Assembly: GCF_900095735.1 (NCBI RefSeq)
Contig: NZ_FNLO01000015.1
Coordinates: 1-64,000, forward strand
DNA length: 64,000 bases
Origin: Chitinasiproducens palmae
GTDB taxonomy: Bacteria; Pseudomonadota; Gammaproteobacteria; Burkholderiales; Burkholderiaceae
Reading direction: 5' to 3'
Below, piece after piece: positions 47,935 through 57,200 of the stretch. The notes beneath the pieces are model-generated. The model was given only the letters and a program-made list of their open reading frames with translations, had not been told where the DNA came from and did not search any database. A program made the translations under genes and the position numbers. Within the stretch, counting starts at the first letter, position 1. Every line of letters starts with the position of its first letter.

Positions 47935-48932
47935 GCGCGCGTGATTCGTGGCAAAGAAAGCGCGTTGCAGAGCAAACGCGTCGCACACAACGCCCGACGC
48001 ATCGTAGCGTTGCCGTTCCCTGCGGCACGCGTGCGCGGGAAGCCTTGAGCGGCTGCCAACCAAGTCCGCGCAAGCCAGCTTGAGGTCCACCACCGTCGCG
48101 CTCCGGTCGGCGACAGCTGCCGCGTGCGCTTACGCCTCGCCACGTCCGGCCCGTCCGGCCCGTATGATCATCGCGCAGATAGCCAGCCAGCGCCAAGCAG
48201 CCAGGCACATCTGTCTGCCCCCTGTTGACGATCGCTGGCCGTCCTGCCGGACAAGCAAGGGAGCGGGAAGCCAAACCCGCCCGGCAAGCAGCTTGCCGGC
48301 GATGCCTTGCGTCATCAGCGAGGCGTGGACGCGTACCGCGGCCAGCGCCACCTGATGAGATCGATCGTCAAGCCGACACTAGTGATTCGCGCTCCGTCGA
48401 GAGATTCGTGACCTTGCCTCGGTCGGACCGGGTGGCTGCAGACCGGACCGATTTCACGCACGCGTCGGCCAGCATGCGTTGATCAGCACGCATTGGCCAG
48501 TACGGGTCAAGGGACTGAGGTCGTACTGGCCAATCCCTTCGTTCGACGCAGAGATGCATGTCCGCCAATACCGGACGCGTCACCGGTATTCGTCGGTGTT
48601 CGTTGGCTTGGCTGGCGCGTGTCAATCGCCGTGCAGAGACGGCACCGCGCGGCAACGCCGCCCAGCTTGATGTGGGTGCACTGGCGCACCAGCCTGAACC
48701 TGTGGGATCGTTGCGCAATCGCCGCCCTACCCGGTTGCCCCACCCTGCAACGATGGCCTGCCGAGGCAAAGGCAGAAAGCGAGTGAGCGAACGGACGCTA
48801 TGACCAGACTGTGACCGAAGAGCGCTGAGCCGGACTGCTGGAGGGGAACGCTGGGGAAACTGCCGGGGAAGAACGCCGGGTGCGGAATGAAGCGCCAGCG
48901 CGAAGCAGCCAAGGACGACTGCGCAAGCACCA
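47935..48932. other. 1-kb gene-free region with inverted repeats
   Basis: No credible gene. Contains a 13-bp perfect inverted repeat (48492-48534) and an 8-bp one (48567-48590). No tandem array was noticed. Confidence 0.55.
48492..48534. repeat. Perfect 13-bp inverted repeat
   Basis: ATTGGCCAGTACG (48492-48504) and CGTACTGGCCAAT (48522-48534), loop 17 bases. 33 bases on, AATACCGG/CCGGTATT forms a second, 8-bp stem. Confidence 0.85.
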
Positions 48933-48968
48933 AAAGAAAAGGGCTGACAAGGAAAACCTTGTCAGCCC
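48933..48968 (-). terminator. Terminator after tRNA-Arg
   Basis: 12-bp stem GGGCTGACAAGG/CCTTGTCAGCCC with a 4-base loop; on the minus strand followed by TTTTCTTTT. Confidence 0.95.
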
Positions 48969-48976
48969 CGAATAGA

Positions 48977-49053
48977 TGGTGCGGGTGGCAGGATTCGAAC
49001 CCACGACCCCTTGGTTCGTAGCCAAGTACTCTATCCAACTGAGCTACACCCGC
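48977..49053 (-). tRNA. tRNA-Arg (anticodon ACG)
   Basis: 77 bases with encoded CCA. Acceptor GCGGGTG/CACCCGC, anticodon arm TTGGCTACGAACCAA, T loop TTCGAAT. The A at the wobble position would be changed to inosine, reading CGU/CGC/CGA. Confidence 0.96.
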
Positions 49054-49069
49054 ACGTCTAGAGAAAAGA

Positions 49070-49075
49070 ATTATA
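49070..49075 (-). promoter_or_regulatory. -10 box of tRNA-Arg
   Basis: Perfect TATAAT on the minus strand, 16 bases before the tRNA; -35 weak. Confidence 0.6.
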
Positions 49076-49165
49076 GCGGAGTTCCAGAAAAAGGGAAGTC
49101 TTTTTCGCAAAAAAAATTTATGGCGACGATCGGGTAGGCTATCTCTTTTGCACGCTGTTTCCGCC

Positions 49166-49732
49166 ATGAACAAAGCTTTCGTCAAGGAGAGCGATCGCGA
49201 CGACGACGATGATCTCGACGCGGGCGCGCCGCCCATCCCGCCCGGCGCCAAAAATTACATCACGCCCGACGGCTACCGCCGCCTGAAGGACGAATTGCTG
49301 ACGTTGATCGACGTCGAGCGTCCGCAAGTGGTCAAGCTGGTGTCGTGGGCTGCTTCCAATGGCGACCGTTCCGAAAATGGCGACTACATCTACGGCAAGC
49401 GGCGCCTGCGCGAGATCGATCGCCGCATCCGCTTCCTGACGCGGCGCCTGGACCTTGCGGAAGTCGTCGACAGCAGCCTGCAGGAGAACGTCGACCAGGT
49501 GTTCTTCGGGGCGACTGTCGACTACGAAGACGGCGCAAGGCAGGCGCATCGGGTGACCATCGTCGGCGTCGACGAGGTCGACCTCGAGAATGGCAGGATC
49601 AGTTGGGTATCACCGGTCGCGCGGGCGCTGACGAAGGCGCGCATCGGCGACACGGTCAGTCTGCAAACCCCGGCGGGTCTCGATCACCTGGACATCGTCG
49701 ACGTTCACTATCCGCCGCGCGACGGACATTGA
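49166..49732 (+). CDS. greB: Transcription elongation factor GreB
   Basis: 188 residues. Frees backtracked RNA polymerase by stimulating transcript cleavage. The N-terminal coiled coil with acidic tip (SNGDRSENGDYIYGKRRLREIDRRI) and the C-terminal FKBP-like domain are clear, and the YIYGKRRLREID form points to GreB rather than GreA. Homologues begin near KNYITPDGYRRLKDEL; here about 30 residues precede it, including five Asp in a row. Convergent with spoT. Confidence 0.94.
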   Translation: MNKAFVKESDRDDDDDLDAGAPPIPPGAKNYITPDGYRRLKDELLTLIDVERPQVVKLVSWAASNGDRSENGDYIYGKRRLREIDRRIRFLTRRLDLAEVVDSSLQENVDQVFFGATVDYEDGARQAHRVTIVGVDEVDLENGRISWVSPVARALTKARIGDTVSLQTPAGLDHLDIVDVHYPPRDGH

Positions 49733-49735
49733 ACG

Positions 49736-49766
49736 CGTCGCGCGCCGGTGCGGCTGGCGCGCGACG
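49736..49766. terminator. Bidirectional stem-loop between greB and spoT
   Basis: Perfect 11-bp stem CGTCGCGCGCC/GGCGCGCGACG in the 40-base convergent gap. No T run on either side. Confidence 0.55.
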
Positions 49767-49772
49767 GCCTGC

Positions 49773-52139
49773 TCAGTCGCCGAATTCCGCGCCGCCGCCT
49801 TCCGCGCCATCGCTGCTTTCGCCGGCCATGCGCATCGCGCGTTCGCGCGCCGCCTGCCCTGCCTCGCCCGGCTTCTCGCGCACGATGCGCAGGACGTCCG
49901 GGTTGCCGCGTGCCCGCCGTATCACGTTGGCGAGATGGACGCGGTCGGCCACCTGGATCACGAAGCGCAGCGCAGTGGTATTGTCGGAGCCGTCTTCGTC
50001 CATCGCCACCTGCACGATGTTGGCCGCAGCCGTCACGTCTGCCGCCACCCGCGCGAAAACGCCCTTGGTACGGCGCACTATGACCTTGATGCCGACATCG
50101 AACAGCCGACCCGGCTGCGGTGCCCAGGCCACATCGATCCAGCGGCTCGGATCGCGCCGATGGATGCGGCGCGCCACCCGGCAGTCGGTCTTGTGGATCA
50201 CCATGCCCAGGCCTATGCCGATGTAACCCATCACATCGTCGCCCGGAATCGGCCGGCAACACGGCGCAAGCTGCACCGACATGCCTTCCGCACCGGTGAT
50301 CACCACCGGCGCACCGCCCGGCCCGCCTTCGACCGGGCGCGCCGGATCCTCTTCGTCCTCACGCCCGCTCATCAATACCTCGATGCGCTTGGCCATCACG
50401 GCTGCATAGCGACGCCCGAGACCGATGTCGGCGAAGATTTCCTGACGCGTCTTGTTGCCGGTCCACTGCTCCAGCTTTTCCCACACGTCCGGCGTGACCT
50501 CGGCAAGCGTCAGGCCATAGCCCTTGAGCGACTGGTCGACGAGGCGTTCGCCGAACTGCAGCGACTCGTTGAAACGCATCGTCTTCAGGTAATGACGGAT
50601 CGCGGAGCGCGCCTTGCCGGTCCTGACGAAACTCAACCACGCTGGATTGGGCTTCGAATACGGCGCGGTGATCACCTCGACGATGTCGCCGCTCTTGAGC
50701 TCGGTGCGCAACGGCAGCAGCTCGTTGTTGATCTTGACCGCGACGCACTGATTGCCGAGATCGCTGTGCACCGTATAGGCGAAATCCAGCGCGGTGGCGC
50801 CGCGCGGCAAGGCCATGATCTCGGAGGTCGGCGTGAACACGTAGACCGCATCGGGGAACAGGTCGATCTTGACGTTTTCGAGAAACTCGGTCGAATCGCG
50901 TGCCTCCGACTGGATGTCGAGCAGCGACTTCACCCACTGATGCGCCAGCGCCTGCACGTCGTTCAGATCGGTGCTGCCATCCTTGTACATCCAATGCGCG
51001 GCCACGCCGGACTCGGCGATCTCGTGCATGTGGCGGGTCCGGATCTGGAACTCGATCGGCGTGCCGAACGGGCCCACCAGCGTGGTGTGCAGCGACTGGT
51101 AGCCGTTGACCTTGCCGATCGCGATGTAGTCCTTGAACTTGCCCGGCACCGGCTTGTAAAGGCCGTGCAGCACGCCCAGCGACGTGTAGCAGTGCAGCGT
51201 CTCGTCGACAACCACCCGGAAGCCGTAGATGTCGAGCACCTGCGAGAACGACAGCTGCTTTTCCCGCATCTTTTGGTAGATGCTGAAGATCGTCTTCTCG
51301 CGCCCGGTGATCTCCGCGGCGATGCCGACCTCGGCGAACGCGCGTTGCACTGACTCTAGAATCTTGCTGACGACCTCGCGACGGTTGCCGCGCGCGGCCT
51401 TGACGGCCTTGTTCAGCGTCGCGTAACGGACCGGATGGAAGTTCTGGAAACTGAGATCCTGCAGTTCCCGGTAGATGTTGTTCAGCCCCAGCCGGTGCGC
51501 GATCGGCGCGTAGATATCGAGCGTCTCGCGCGCCACGCGCCGGCGCTTCTCGGTCGAGACCGCGCCGAGCGTGCGCATATTGTGCAGCCGGTCGGCGAGC
51601 TTGACGATGATCACGCGCACGTCGCGCGCCATCGCCAGCATCATCTTGCGGAAGTTCTCGGCCTGCGCTTCCGCGCGCGAGCGGAACTCCATCTTGTCCA
51701 GCTTCGACAGGCCGTCGACCAGTTCGGCCACCTTGGGCCCGAAACGCTCGGCAAGCTCGGTCTTGCTGACGCCCTGATCCTCCATCACGTCGTGCAGCAA
51801 CGCCGCCATGATGGCCTGCGCGTCGAGGCGCCAGCTTGCGCACAGCTCCGCCACCGCAACCGGGTGCGTGATGTACGGCTCACCGCTCTGCCGATACTGG
51901 CCGAGGTGGGCCTCGTCGCTGAACTGGAACGCCGCCTTGACGTCCTTGACCTCGGCCGGGCTCAGATACTCGCCGAGGGCCGCGGAAAGGTTGGCGATGG
52001 AGACGACTTCATGACGGCGCGGCTGTTCCGGCGTCGCGGTCGGCCCGAACAGATGCCGGAACGATTGTTCCAGCACGGCGTCGATGAAGCGGTTCGAAGG
52101 TTTGGTTTCGCTGGAGGCGACTGCGGGCGGGGTACTCAT
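49773..52139 (-). CDS. spoT: Bifunctional (p)ppGpp synthase/hydrolase
   Basis: 788 residues controlling the stringent response. The HD hydrolase domain is intact (H92 region and H116/D117 in LLHDVMEDQ). The synthetase follows (DIYGFRVVVDETLHCYTSLG, GKVNGYQSLHTTLVGP), then TGS (DLFPDAVYVFTP...DFAYTVHSDLGNQCVAVK) and a C-terminal ACT domain. The intact HD box and the rpoZ neighbour favour SpoT over RelA. The ATG at 52139 has AGGAGG 6 bases upstream. Downstream of rpoZ in the gmk-rpoZ-spoT order. Confidence 0.96.
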   Translation of the reverse strand: MSTPPAVASSETKPSNRFIDAVLEQSFRHLFGPTATPEQPRRHEVVSIANLSAALGEYLSPAEVKDVKAAFQFSDEAHLGQYRQSGEPYITHPVAVAELCASWRLDAQAIMAALLHDVMEDQGVSKTELAERFGPKVAELVDGLSKLDKMEFRSRAEAQAENFRKMMLAMARDVRVIIVKLADRLHNMRTLGAVSTEKRRRVARETLDIYAPIAHRLGLNNIYRELQDLSFQNFHPVRYATLNKAVKAARGNRREVVSKILESVQRAFAEVGIAAEITGREKTIFSIYQKMREKQLSFSQVLDIYGFRVVVDETLHCYTSLGVLHGLYKPVPGKFKDYIAIGKVNGYQSLHTTLVGPFGTPIEFQIRTRHMHEIAESGVAAHWMYKDGSTDLNDVQALAHQWVKSLLDIQSEARDSTEFLENVKIDLFPDAVYVFTPTSEIMALPRGATALDFAYTVHSDLGNQCVAVKINNELLPLRTELKSGDIVEVITAPYSKPNPAWLSFVRTGKARSAIRHYLKTMRFNESLQFGERLVDQSLKGYGLTLAEVTPDVWEKLEQWTGNKTRQEIFADIGLGRRYAAVMAKRIEVLMSGREDEEDPARPVEGGPGGAPVVITGAEGMSVQLAPCCRPIPGDDVMGYIGIGLGMVIHKTDCRVARRIHRRDPSRWIDVAWAPQPGRLFDVGIKVIVRRTKGVFARVAADVTAAANIVQVAMDEDGSDNTTALRFVIQVADRVHLANVIRRARGNPDVLRIVREKPGEAGQAARERAMRMAGESSDGAEGGGAEFGD

Positions 52140-52277
52140 CGACGCCTCCTGGCTGGATGTGACTATGTGGACGGACGCAGGCTCAGCACATCGCCGTCGG
52201 CCGGCGCGCACTCGCGCAACGCGGCGATGGCGCCACGGCAAGGCACGATGCGCGAGCGGCGCGGCGCGTCATGTCGC

Positions 52278-52481
52278 TCAGATCGGCACCTTCTTCAACA
52301 TCTCGATACCCACCAGGCCTTCCGCGATCTCGCGCAGCGCGACCACGGTCGGCTTGTCGCGGCTTTCGATCTTGGGCGTGTGGCCCTGCGCGAGCTGTCG
52401 CGCGCGGTAGGTCGCGGCGAGCGCCAGCTCGAAGCGATTCGTAATATGTTTCTGGCAATCTTCAGTGGTGATGCGGGCCAT
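52278..52481 (-). CDS. rpoZ: RNA polymerase omega subunit
   Basis: 67 residues, [20 protein letters not shown], the standard omega protein that helps fold beta-prime and forms part of a ppGpp site in E. coli polymerase. Between gmk and spoT, 98 bases after gmk and 138 before spoT. Confidence 0.96.
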   Translation of the reverse strand: MARITTEDCQKHITNRFELALAATYRARQLAQGHTPKIESRDKPTVVALREIAEGLVGIEMLKKVPI

Positions 52482-52579
52482 AGCCTGTTCCTCGGTGTGT
52501 TCCAGTATTCTAACCTAGCCGGCGCGCAGGCTCGGGCGAACGCCCATGCGCGTGCCCGGCCGATGCCAGCGGGTACAGC

Positions 52580-53290
52580 TCAGACGGACGGTTCGGCGTG
52601 CACGCCCAACTCGGCGAACAATGCTGCATGGCGGGCCCGCTGCGAGCCGAAGCGCAGGCGCGTCGCGGCGATCACGCAGCGCAGCTCGGCCAGCGCGCGC
52701 TCGAACACCTCGTTGATGACCACGTAATCGGCTTCGGACGCATGCGCGATCTCGCCGCCGGCGGCCAGCAGGCGACGCGTGATCACGTGCGGCTCGTCCT
52801 GCCCGCGCTTGTTCAGACGTTCTTCCAGCGCCGCCAGCGAGGGCGGCAGGATGAAGATCTCGACCGCGTTGCGGAACTGGCGGCGCACCTGCTGCGCGCC
52901 CTGCCAGTCGATTTCGAGCAGGACGTCGTCGCCGCGACGCATCTGTTCCTCGATCCACAGCCGTGATGTGCCGTAGTAGTTGCCGTGCACTTCCGCGCTT
53001 TCGAGGAATTCGCCGGCGCTGCGGCGCTGCAGGAATTCCGCCGCATCGACGAAGTGATACTCGCGGCCATGCGACTCGCCCGGCCGCGGCGGCCGGCTCG
53101 TATAGGAGACCGACAAGCGGATGGCCGCGTCGTCGCGCAGCAATGCGTTGACCAGTGTCGACTTGCCGGCTCCCGAAGGGGCGACCACCACGAACAGGTT
53201 GCCGGGAAAATCGCGCTCCCGCGCTGCCTCGTTCGCCGCGCCGCGTGCGTCCTGTGCATTCATCGCGTGGTTTTCTCCGTTCCGGTTCAT
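52580..53290 (-). CDS. gmk: Guanylate kinase
   Basis: Converts GMP to GDP with ATP. The P-loop is APSGAGKST (37-45 from this start); [11 protein letters not shown] and [15 protein letters not shown] are family segments. The ATG at 53290 overlaps the yicC stop (ATGA), and an alternative ATG at 53263 (MNAQDARG) gives a protein nearer the usual length; the choice is open. Same operon as yicC and rpoZ. Confidence 0.94.
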   Translation of the reverse strand: MNRNGENHAMNAQDARGAANEAARERDFPGNLFVVVAPSGAGKSTLVNALLRDDAAIRLSVSYTSRPPRPGESHGREYHFVDAAEFLQRRSAGEFLESAEVHGNYYGTSRLWIEEQMRRGDDVLLEIDWQGAQQVRRQFRNAVEIFILPPSLAALEERLNKRGQDEPHVITRRLLAAGGEIAHASEADYVVINEVFERALAELRCVIAATRLRFGSQRARHAALFAELGVHAEPSV

Positions 53291-54231
53291 TCGAGATTCT
53301 GGACCTGCTCGCGCATCTGTTCGATCAGCAGCTTCAGCGCCATCGACGCATCGGCCAGCTCGCGCGCGGCGGCCTTCGAGCCCAGCGTGTTCGCTTCGCG
53401 ATTGAGCTCCTGCATCAGGAAATCCAGGCGTTTGCCGACCCGGCCGCCGGCTTCGAGCACGCGCCGCGTTTCGATCAGGTGCGCCGACAGGCGCGACAGT
53501 TCCTCGGCAACGTCGATCCGGATCCCATAGACGGTGACCTCTTGCCGGATCCGGTCGTCGACTTCCTCGCGGCTGAGTGTCGCGCCGCCCGAGCCGGTGG
53601 CGTCGAGCGCCTCGCGCAGGCGTTCGACGATCTTCTGCTGTTGCTTGGCGAGCAGTTCGGGAACCATCGGTGTCACGTCGGCGATGATCGCTTCCATTTG
53701 CGCGATGCGCTCCACCAGCATCGTGCGCAGTTGCGCGCCCTCCCGCTGCCGGCTCTCGACCAGCGCGGCAAGCGCTTCCTCGCCGGCGGCCAACACCGCG
53801 GCGCGCAGGTCGGCCGGATCGATCGTCGTTTGCGCCAATACGCCGGGCCAGCGCAGGATGTCGGCCACGCGCAGCGCGCCCGCGGCGGGGAATACCGCGC
53901 TTACCTGCTGCGACAGCGCCGCGAGTTCGTCCAGCGCCTCGGGATTGATGGCGCCGAGCGTGGTCGTTTCGCGGTTCTGCAGGTTGATCCGGATCTCCAC
54001 CTTGCCGCGCCCCAGCCGCGCGTTGAGCGCTTCGCGCAAGGGCGGCTCAGCGGCGCGCAATTCCTCCGGCATGCGGAAATGCAGGTCCAGGAACCGTGAA
54101 TTGACGCTGCGCAGGTCCACCGAGACGCTGGCCGCGGCGGGCTCGTCCGCGCCATCGCCCACGCTGCCGCCGCGCGCGCGCGCACGCACGTCGCGCGTCG
54201 CGGTCGCATAACCTGTCATACTGAAAATCAT
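53287..54231 (-). CDS. yicC: YicC-family endoribonuclease
   Basis: 314 residues starting [11 protein letters not shown], with the family's [18 protein letters not shown] segment and the C-terminal DUF1732 block [22 protein letters not shown]. Recent work on E. coli YicC describes ribonuclease activity on small RNAs. About 15 Gly/Ala residues are inserted near residue 20. It overlaps gmk by 4 bases, and is divergent from rph as in many proteobacteria. Confidence 0.93.
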   Translation of the reverse strand: MIFSMTGYATATRDVRARARGGSVGDGADEPAAASVSVDLRSVNSRFLDLHFRMPEELRAAEPPLREALNARLGRGKVEIRINLQNRETTTLGAINPEALDELAALSQQVSAVFPAAGALRVADILRWPGVLAQTTIDPADLRAAVLAAGEEALAALVESRQREGAQLRTMLVERIAQMEAIIADVTPMVPELLAKQQQKIVERLREALDATGSGGATLSREEVDDRIRQEVTVYGIRIDVAEELSRLSAHLIETRRVLEAGGRVGKRLDFLMQELNREANTLGSKAAARELADASMALKLLIEQMREQVQNLE

Positions 54232-54417
54232 CGCCGGCCTCCTGCCGCACGCCCTCGACGGGCTCTCTCCAAGCCGCGGCCGGCAAGCGCCGGCGCGTCG
54301 CCCGCGACCGTCGCCGCCTGCGCGGCCGGCATTCTGCGGGTAGCCCGCGATTATCGCATTTTCGCCGTCGCCCGATGCCGATCGCCGCGGGCTCCGGGGT
54401 GTCGGCCATGGCGGCGG

Positions 54418-54423
54418 TAGAAT
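54418..54423 (+). promoter_or_regulatory. Putative -10 box of rph
   Basis: TAGAAT, 26 bases before the chosen rph ATG, in the divergent yicC/rph space. Confidence 0.35.
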
Positions 54424-54448
54424 TGCGCTTTTGCCCTCAGCCACGCGT

Positions 54449-55198
54449 ATGCCCTCTTCGTCCGTCACGATGCCTGCCCGCGCCAGCGGCCGCGCCGCCG
54501 ATGCGTTGCGCCCGGTGCGCCTGACGCGCCATTTCACCAAGCACGCCGAAGGCTCGGTGCTGATCGCCTTCGGCGACACGCAGGTGATTTGCACCGCCAG
54601 CGTTGTCGAGCGCGTGCCCGAATTCCGTCGCGCGAGCGGCGGCGGCTGGATGACGGCCGAATACGGGATGCTGCCGCGCGCCACGCATACCCGCAGCGAC
54701 CGCGAAGCGGCGCGCGGCAAGCAGAGTGGCCGCACGCAAGAGATTCAGCGATTGATCGGGCGCGCGCTGCGCGCCGTCGTCGATCTCGACGCGCTGGGGC
54801 CCCGCACGCTGCATATCGATTGCGACGTGATCCAGGCCGACGGCGGCACGCGCACCGCGAGCATCACCGGCGCCTTCGTGGCGGTGCACGATGCACTGTC
54901 GTCGCTGGTCGCCAAGGGCCTGCTGCCGCGCCTGCCGATCGCCGACTTCGTCGCGGCGGTCTCGGTGGGCATCGTCGACGGCGTGCCGCTGCTCGACCTC
55001 GACTACAGCGAAGACTCGCGTTGCGGCACCGACATGAACGTCGTGATGACCGGCGCCGGCCAGTTCGTCGAAGTCCAGGGGACCGCCGAGGGCGTGGCGT
55101 TCTCGCGCGCCGAACTGGACCGCCTGCTCGACCTGGCAAGCCGCGGCACGGCCGCGCTGATCGCCGCGCAGCGGCAGGCCCTGGGGGTGCCGGCATGA
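54449..55198 (+). CDS. rph: Ribonuclease PH
   Basis: Phosphorolytic 3' exonuclease trimming tRNA precursors, 249 residues. Seen: [26 protein letters not shown], the phosphate site region [28 protein letters not shown], and [20 protein letters not shown] 54470 is an alternative start, 7 codons later. It overlaps rdgB by 4 bases; rph-rdgB-hemW form one operon. Confidence 0.95.
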   Translation: MPSSSVTMPARASGRAADALRPVRLTRHFTKHAEGSVLIAFGDTQVICTASVVERVPEFRRASGGGWMTAEYGMLPRATHTRSDREAARGKQSGRTQEIQRLIGRALRAVVDLDALGPRTLHIDCDVIQADGGTRTASITGAFVAVHDALSSLVAKGLLPRLPIADFVAAVSVGIVDGVPLLDLDYSEDSRCGTDMNVVMTGAGQFVEVQGTAEGVAFSRAELDRLLDLASRGTAALIAAQRQALGVPA

Positions 55199-55815
55199 GC
55201 GCAACGCGACGCCTGGTCCTCGCATCGAACAATGCCGGCAAGCTGCGCGAGTTCGGCGCGCTGCTGCGTCCCACCGGTTTCGACGTGGTCGCGCAAGGCG
55301 CGCTGGGGGTCAGCGAGGCCGACGAGCCGTTCGGCACTTTCGTCGAGAACGCGCTCGCGAAGGCCCGGCATGCCGCTCAGGCGACGGGTCTGGCGGCGCT
55401 GGCCGACGATTCGGGGCTGGTCGTGCCGGCACTCGGCGGCGCGCCGGGCGTCTACTCGGCGCGGTATGCGGCGCTGGTCGGCGGCGAAAAGAGCGATGCG
55501 GCCAACAATGCCCGGCTGCTCGCCGAGCTTGCCGCGCTCGGCGCGGCGGGCGATCGACGCGGCTTCTACTACTGCGTGCTGGTGCTGATCCGCAGCGCCG
55601 ACGATCCGTGCCCGCTGATCGCCGAGGGTATCTGGCCGGGCACGGTGCTCGATGCGCCGCGCGGCGACAACGGTTTCGGCTACGATCCCTACTTCCTGCT
55701 GCCCGACAGCGGTCTCACCGCCGCCGAGCTGGCGCCGGAAGAAAAGAACCGGATCAGTCACCGTGGGCAGGCGCTAGCCTCCCTGCTCGCGCGCCTGTCC
55801 GCACACGCAGCGTGA
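55195..55815 (+). CDS. rdgB: XTP/dITP diphosphatase (non-canonical purine NTP pyrophosphatase)
   Basis: 206 residues. Removes dITP/XTP from the nucleotide pool. [33 protein letters not shown] and the C-terminal [12 protein letters not shown] are all Ham1/RdgB marks. The start overlaps the rph stop (ATGA), and its own stop overlaps the hemW GTG. Confidence 0.96.
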   Translation: MSATRRLVLASNNAGKLREFGALLRPTGFDVVAQGALGVSEADEPFGTFVENALAKARHAAQATGLAALADDSGLVVPALGGAPGVYSARYAALVGGEKSDAANNARLLAELAALGAAGDRRGFYYCVLVLIRSADDPCPLIAEGIWPGTVLDAPRGDNGFGYDPYFLLPDSGLTAAELAPEEKNRISHRGQALASLLARLSAHAA

Positions 55816-57170
55816 ACGGCTCCGGTCCCGCCGCGCCACGCGCCGGCATCATCCCGATCGTCAGGGCGGACGAACCGCGCGAGCGGCGCGTGACGCGCGC
55901 TGCGGACGCGATCGATGCCGCCACGGCGGCACACGTCGTGGCGGCAGCGGACCCGAACGGTGCAACGGGCGCGGCCGGCGCACGGCCGGCCATCGCGAAT
56001 TTCCTCGTGCCGGGGCGCATCGCCCTGCCCGGCTCGCCGCCGCTGGCGCTCTACGTCCACTTCCCGTGGTGCGTGCGCAAGTGTCCGTACTGCGACTTCA
56101 ATTCGCACGAGGCAGGCCCCGACGGCATCCCGGAAACGCGCTATCTCGACGCCTTGGTCGCCGATCTCGAAAGCGCGCTGCCGCTGGTCTGGGGACGCGC
56201 GGTGCACAGCGTGTTCATCGGCGGTGGCACGCCAAGCCTGCTGTCGGCCGCCGGCATGGACCGCCTGCTGGGCGACCTGCGCGCACGCCTGCCGATCGAT
56301 CCCGACGCGGAAATCACGATGGAGGCGAACCCGGGCACCTTCGAGGCCGCGCGCTTTGCCGAATACCGCAAGAGTGGCGTGAACCGCCTGTCGATCGGCA
56401 TTCAGAGTTTCGACGCGCGCTTCCTCGCGGCGCTGGGCCGCATCCACGACGACCAGCAGGCGCGCAGCGCGGTCGAGATCGCCGCGCGCACCTTCGACAA
56501 CTTCAATCTGGACCTGATGTATGCGCTGCCCGGCCAGTCCCTGGACGATTGCCGGGCGGACGTGGAGACGGCGCTGTCGTTCGCGCCGCCGCATCTGTCG
56601 CTCTACCATCTGACGCTGGAACCGAACACCTACTTCCACAAGTATCCGCCGTCGCTGCCGGACGACGACCTGTCGGCCGACATGCAGGAGTGGATCGAGG
56701 CGCGCACTGCGGAGGCCGGCTTCGAGCACTACGAGGTGTCGGCGTACGCCAGGCCGGGGCGACGCAGCCGACACAACGTCAATTATTGGGAATTCGGCGA
56801 CTACCTCGGCATCGGTGCCGGCGCGCACGGCAAGCTGTCGTTTCCCGAACGGGTCCTGCGCCAGGCACGTTTCAAGCAACCGCAACGGTATATGGACGCG
56901 GCGCTTGCCGGCGACGCGGTGCAGGAAGCACGCGAGGTTGCGGCCGAGGACCTGCCGTTCGAGTTCATGCTCAATGCGCTGCGGCTGACCAACGGTGTTG
57001 CCGCCAGCCGGTTCACCGAACGCACCGGCCTGCCGTCGACGGTCGTGCAGCGTCGTCTCGCCGAGGCAGCACAGCGCGGCCTGCTGCAGCTCGACCCGAC
57101 CCGCATCGCGCCGACCGAACTCGGACACCGCTTCCTGAACGACCTGCAGGCGCTGTTCCTGCGCGACTGA
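55812..57170 (+). CDS. hemW: Radical SAM protein HemW (coproporphyrinogen III oxidase-like heme chaperone)
   Basis: 452 residues from a GTG overlapping rdgB. The iron-sulfur motif is C87-x3-C91-x2-C94 in FPWCVRKCPYCDFNSHE, with no preceding histidine-type HemN context, which favours HemW. FIGGGTPSLL and GVNRLSIGIQSF follow. About 75 poorly conserved residues precede the conserved LPGSPPLALYVHFPW, so the true start may be further inside. HemW is thought to insert heme, rather than oxidise coproporphyrinogen. Confidence 0.92.
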   Translation: MNGSGPAAPRAGIIPIVRADEPRERRVTRAADAIDAATAAHVVAAADPNGATGAAGARPAIANFLVPGRIALPGSPPLALYVHFPWCVRKCPYCDFNSHEAGPDGIPETRYLDALVADLESALPLVWGRAVHSVFIGGGTPSLLSAAGMDRLLGDLRARLPIDPDAEITMEANPGTFEAARFAEYRKSGVNRLSIGIQSFDARFLAALGRIHDDQQARSAVEIAARTFDNFNLDLMYALPGQSLDDCRADVETALSFAPPHLSLYHLTLEPNTYFHKYPPSLPDDDLSADMQEWIEARTAEAGFEHYEVSAYARPGRRSRHNVNYWEFGDYLGIGAGAHGKLSFPERVLRQARFKQPQRYMDAALAGDAVQEAREVAAEDLPFEFMLNALRLTNGVAASRFTERTGLPSTVVQRRLAEAAQRGLLQLDPTRIAPTELGHRFLNDLQALFLRD

Positions 57171-57200
57171 AGCGGCGCAACCCGGACGGCGGCGCCCGGC

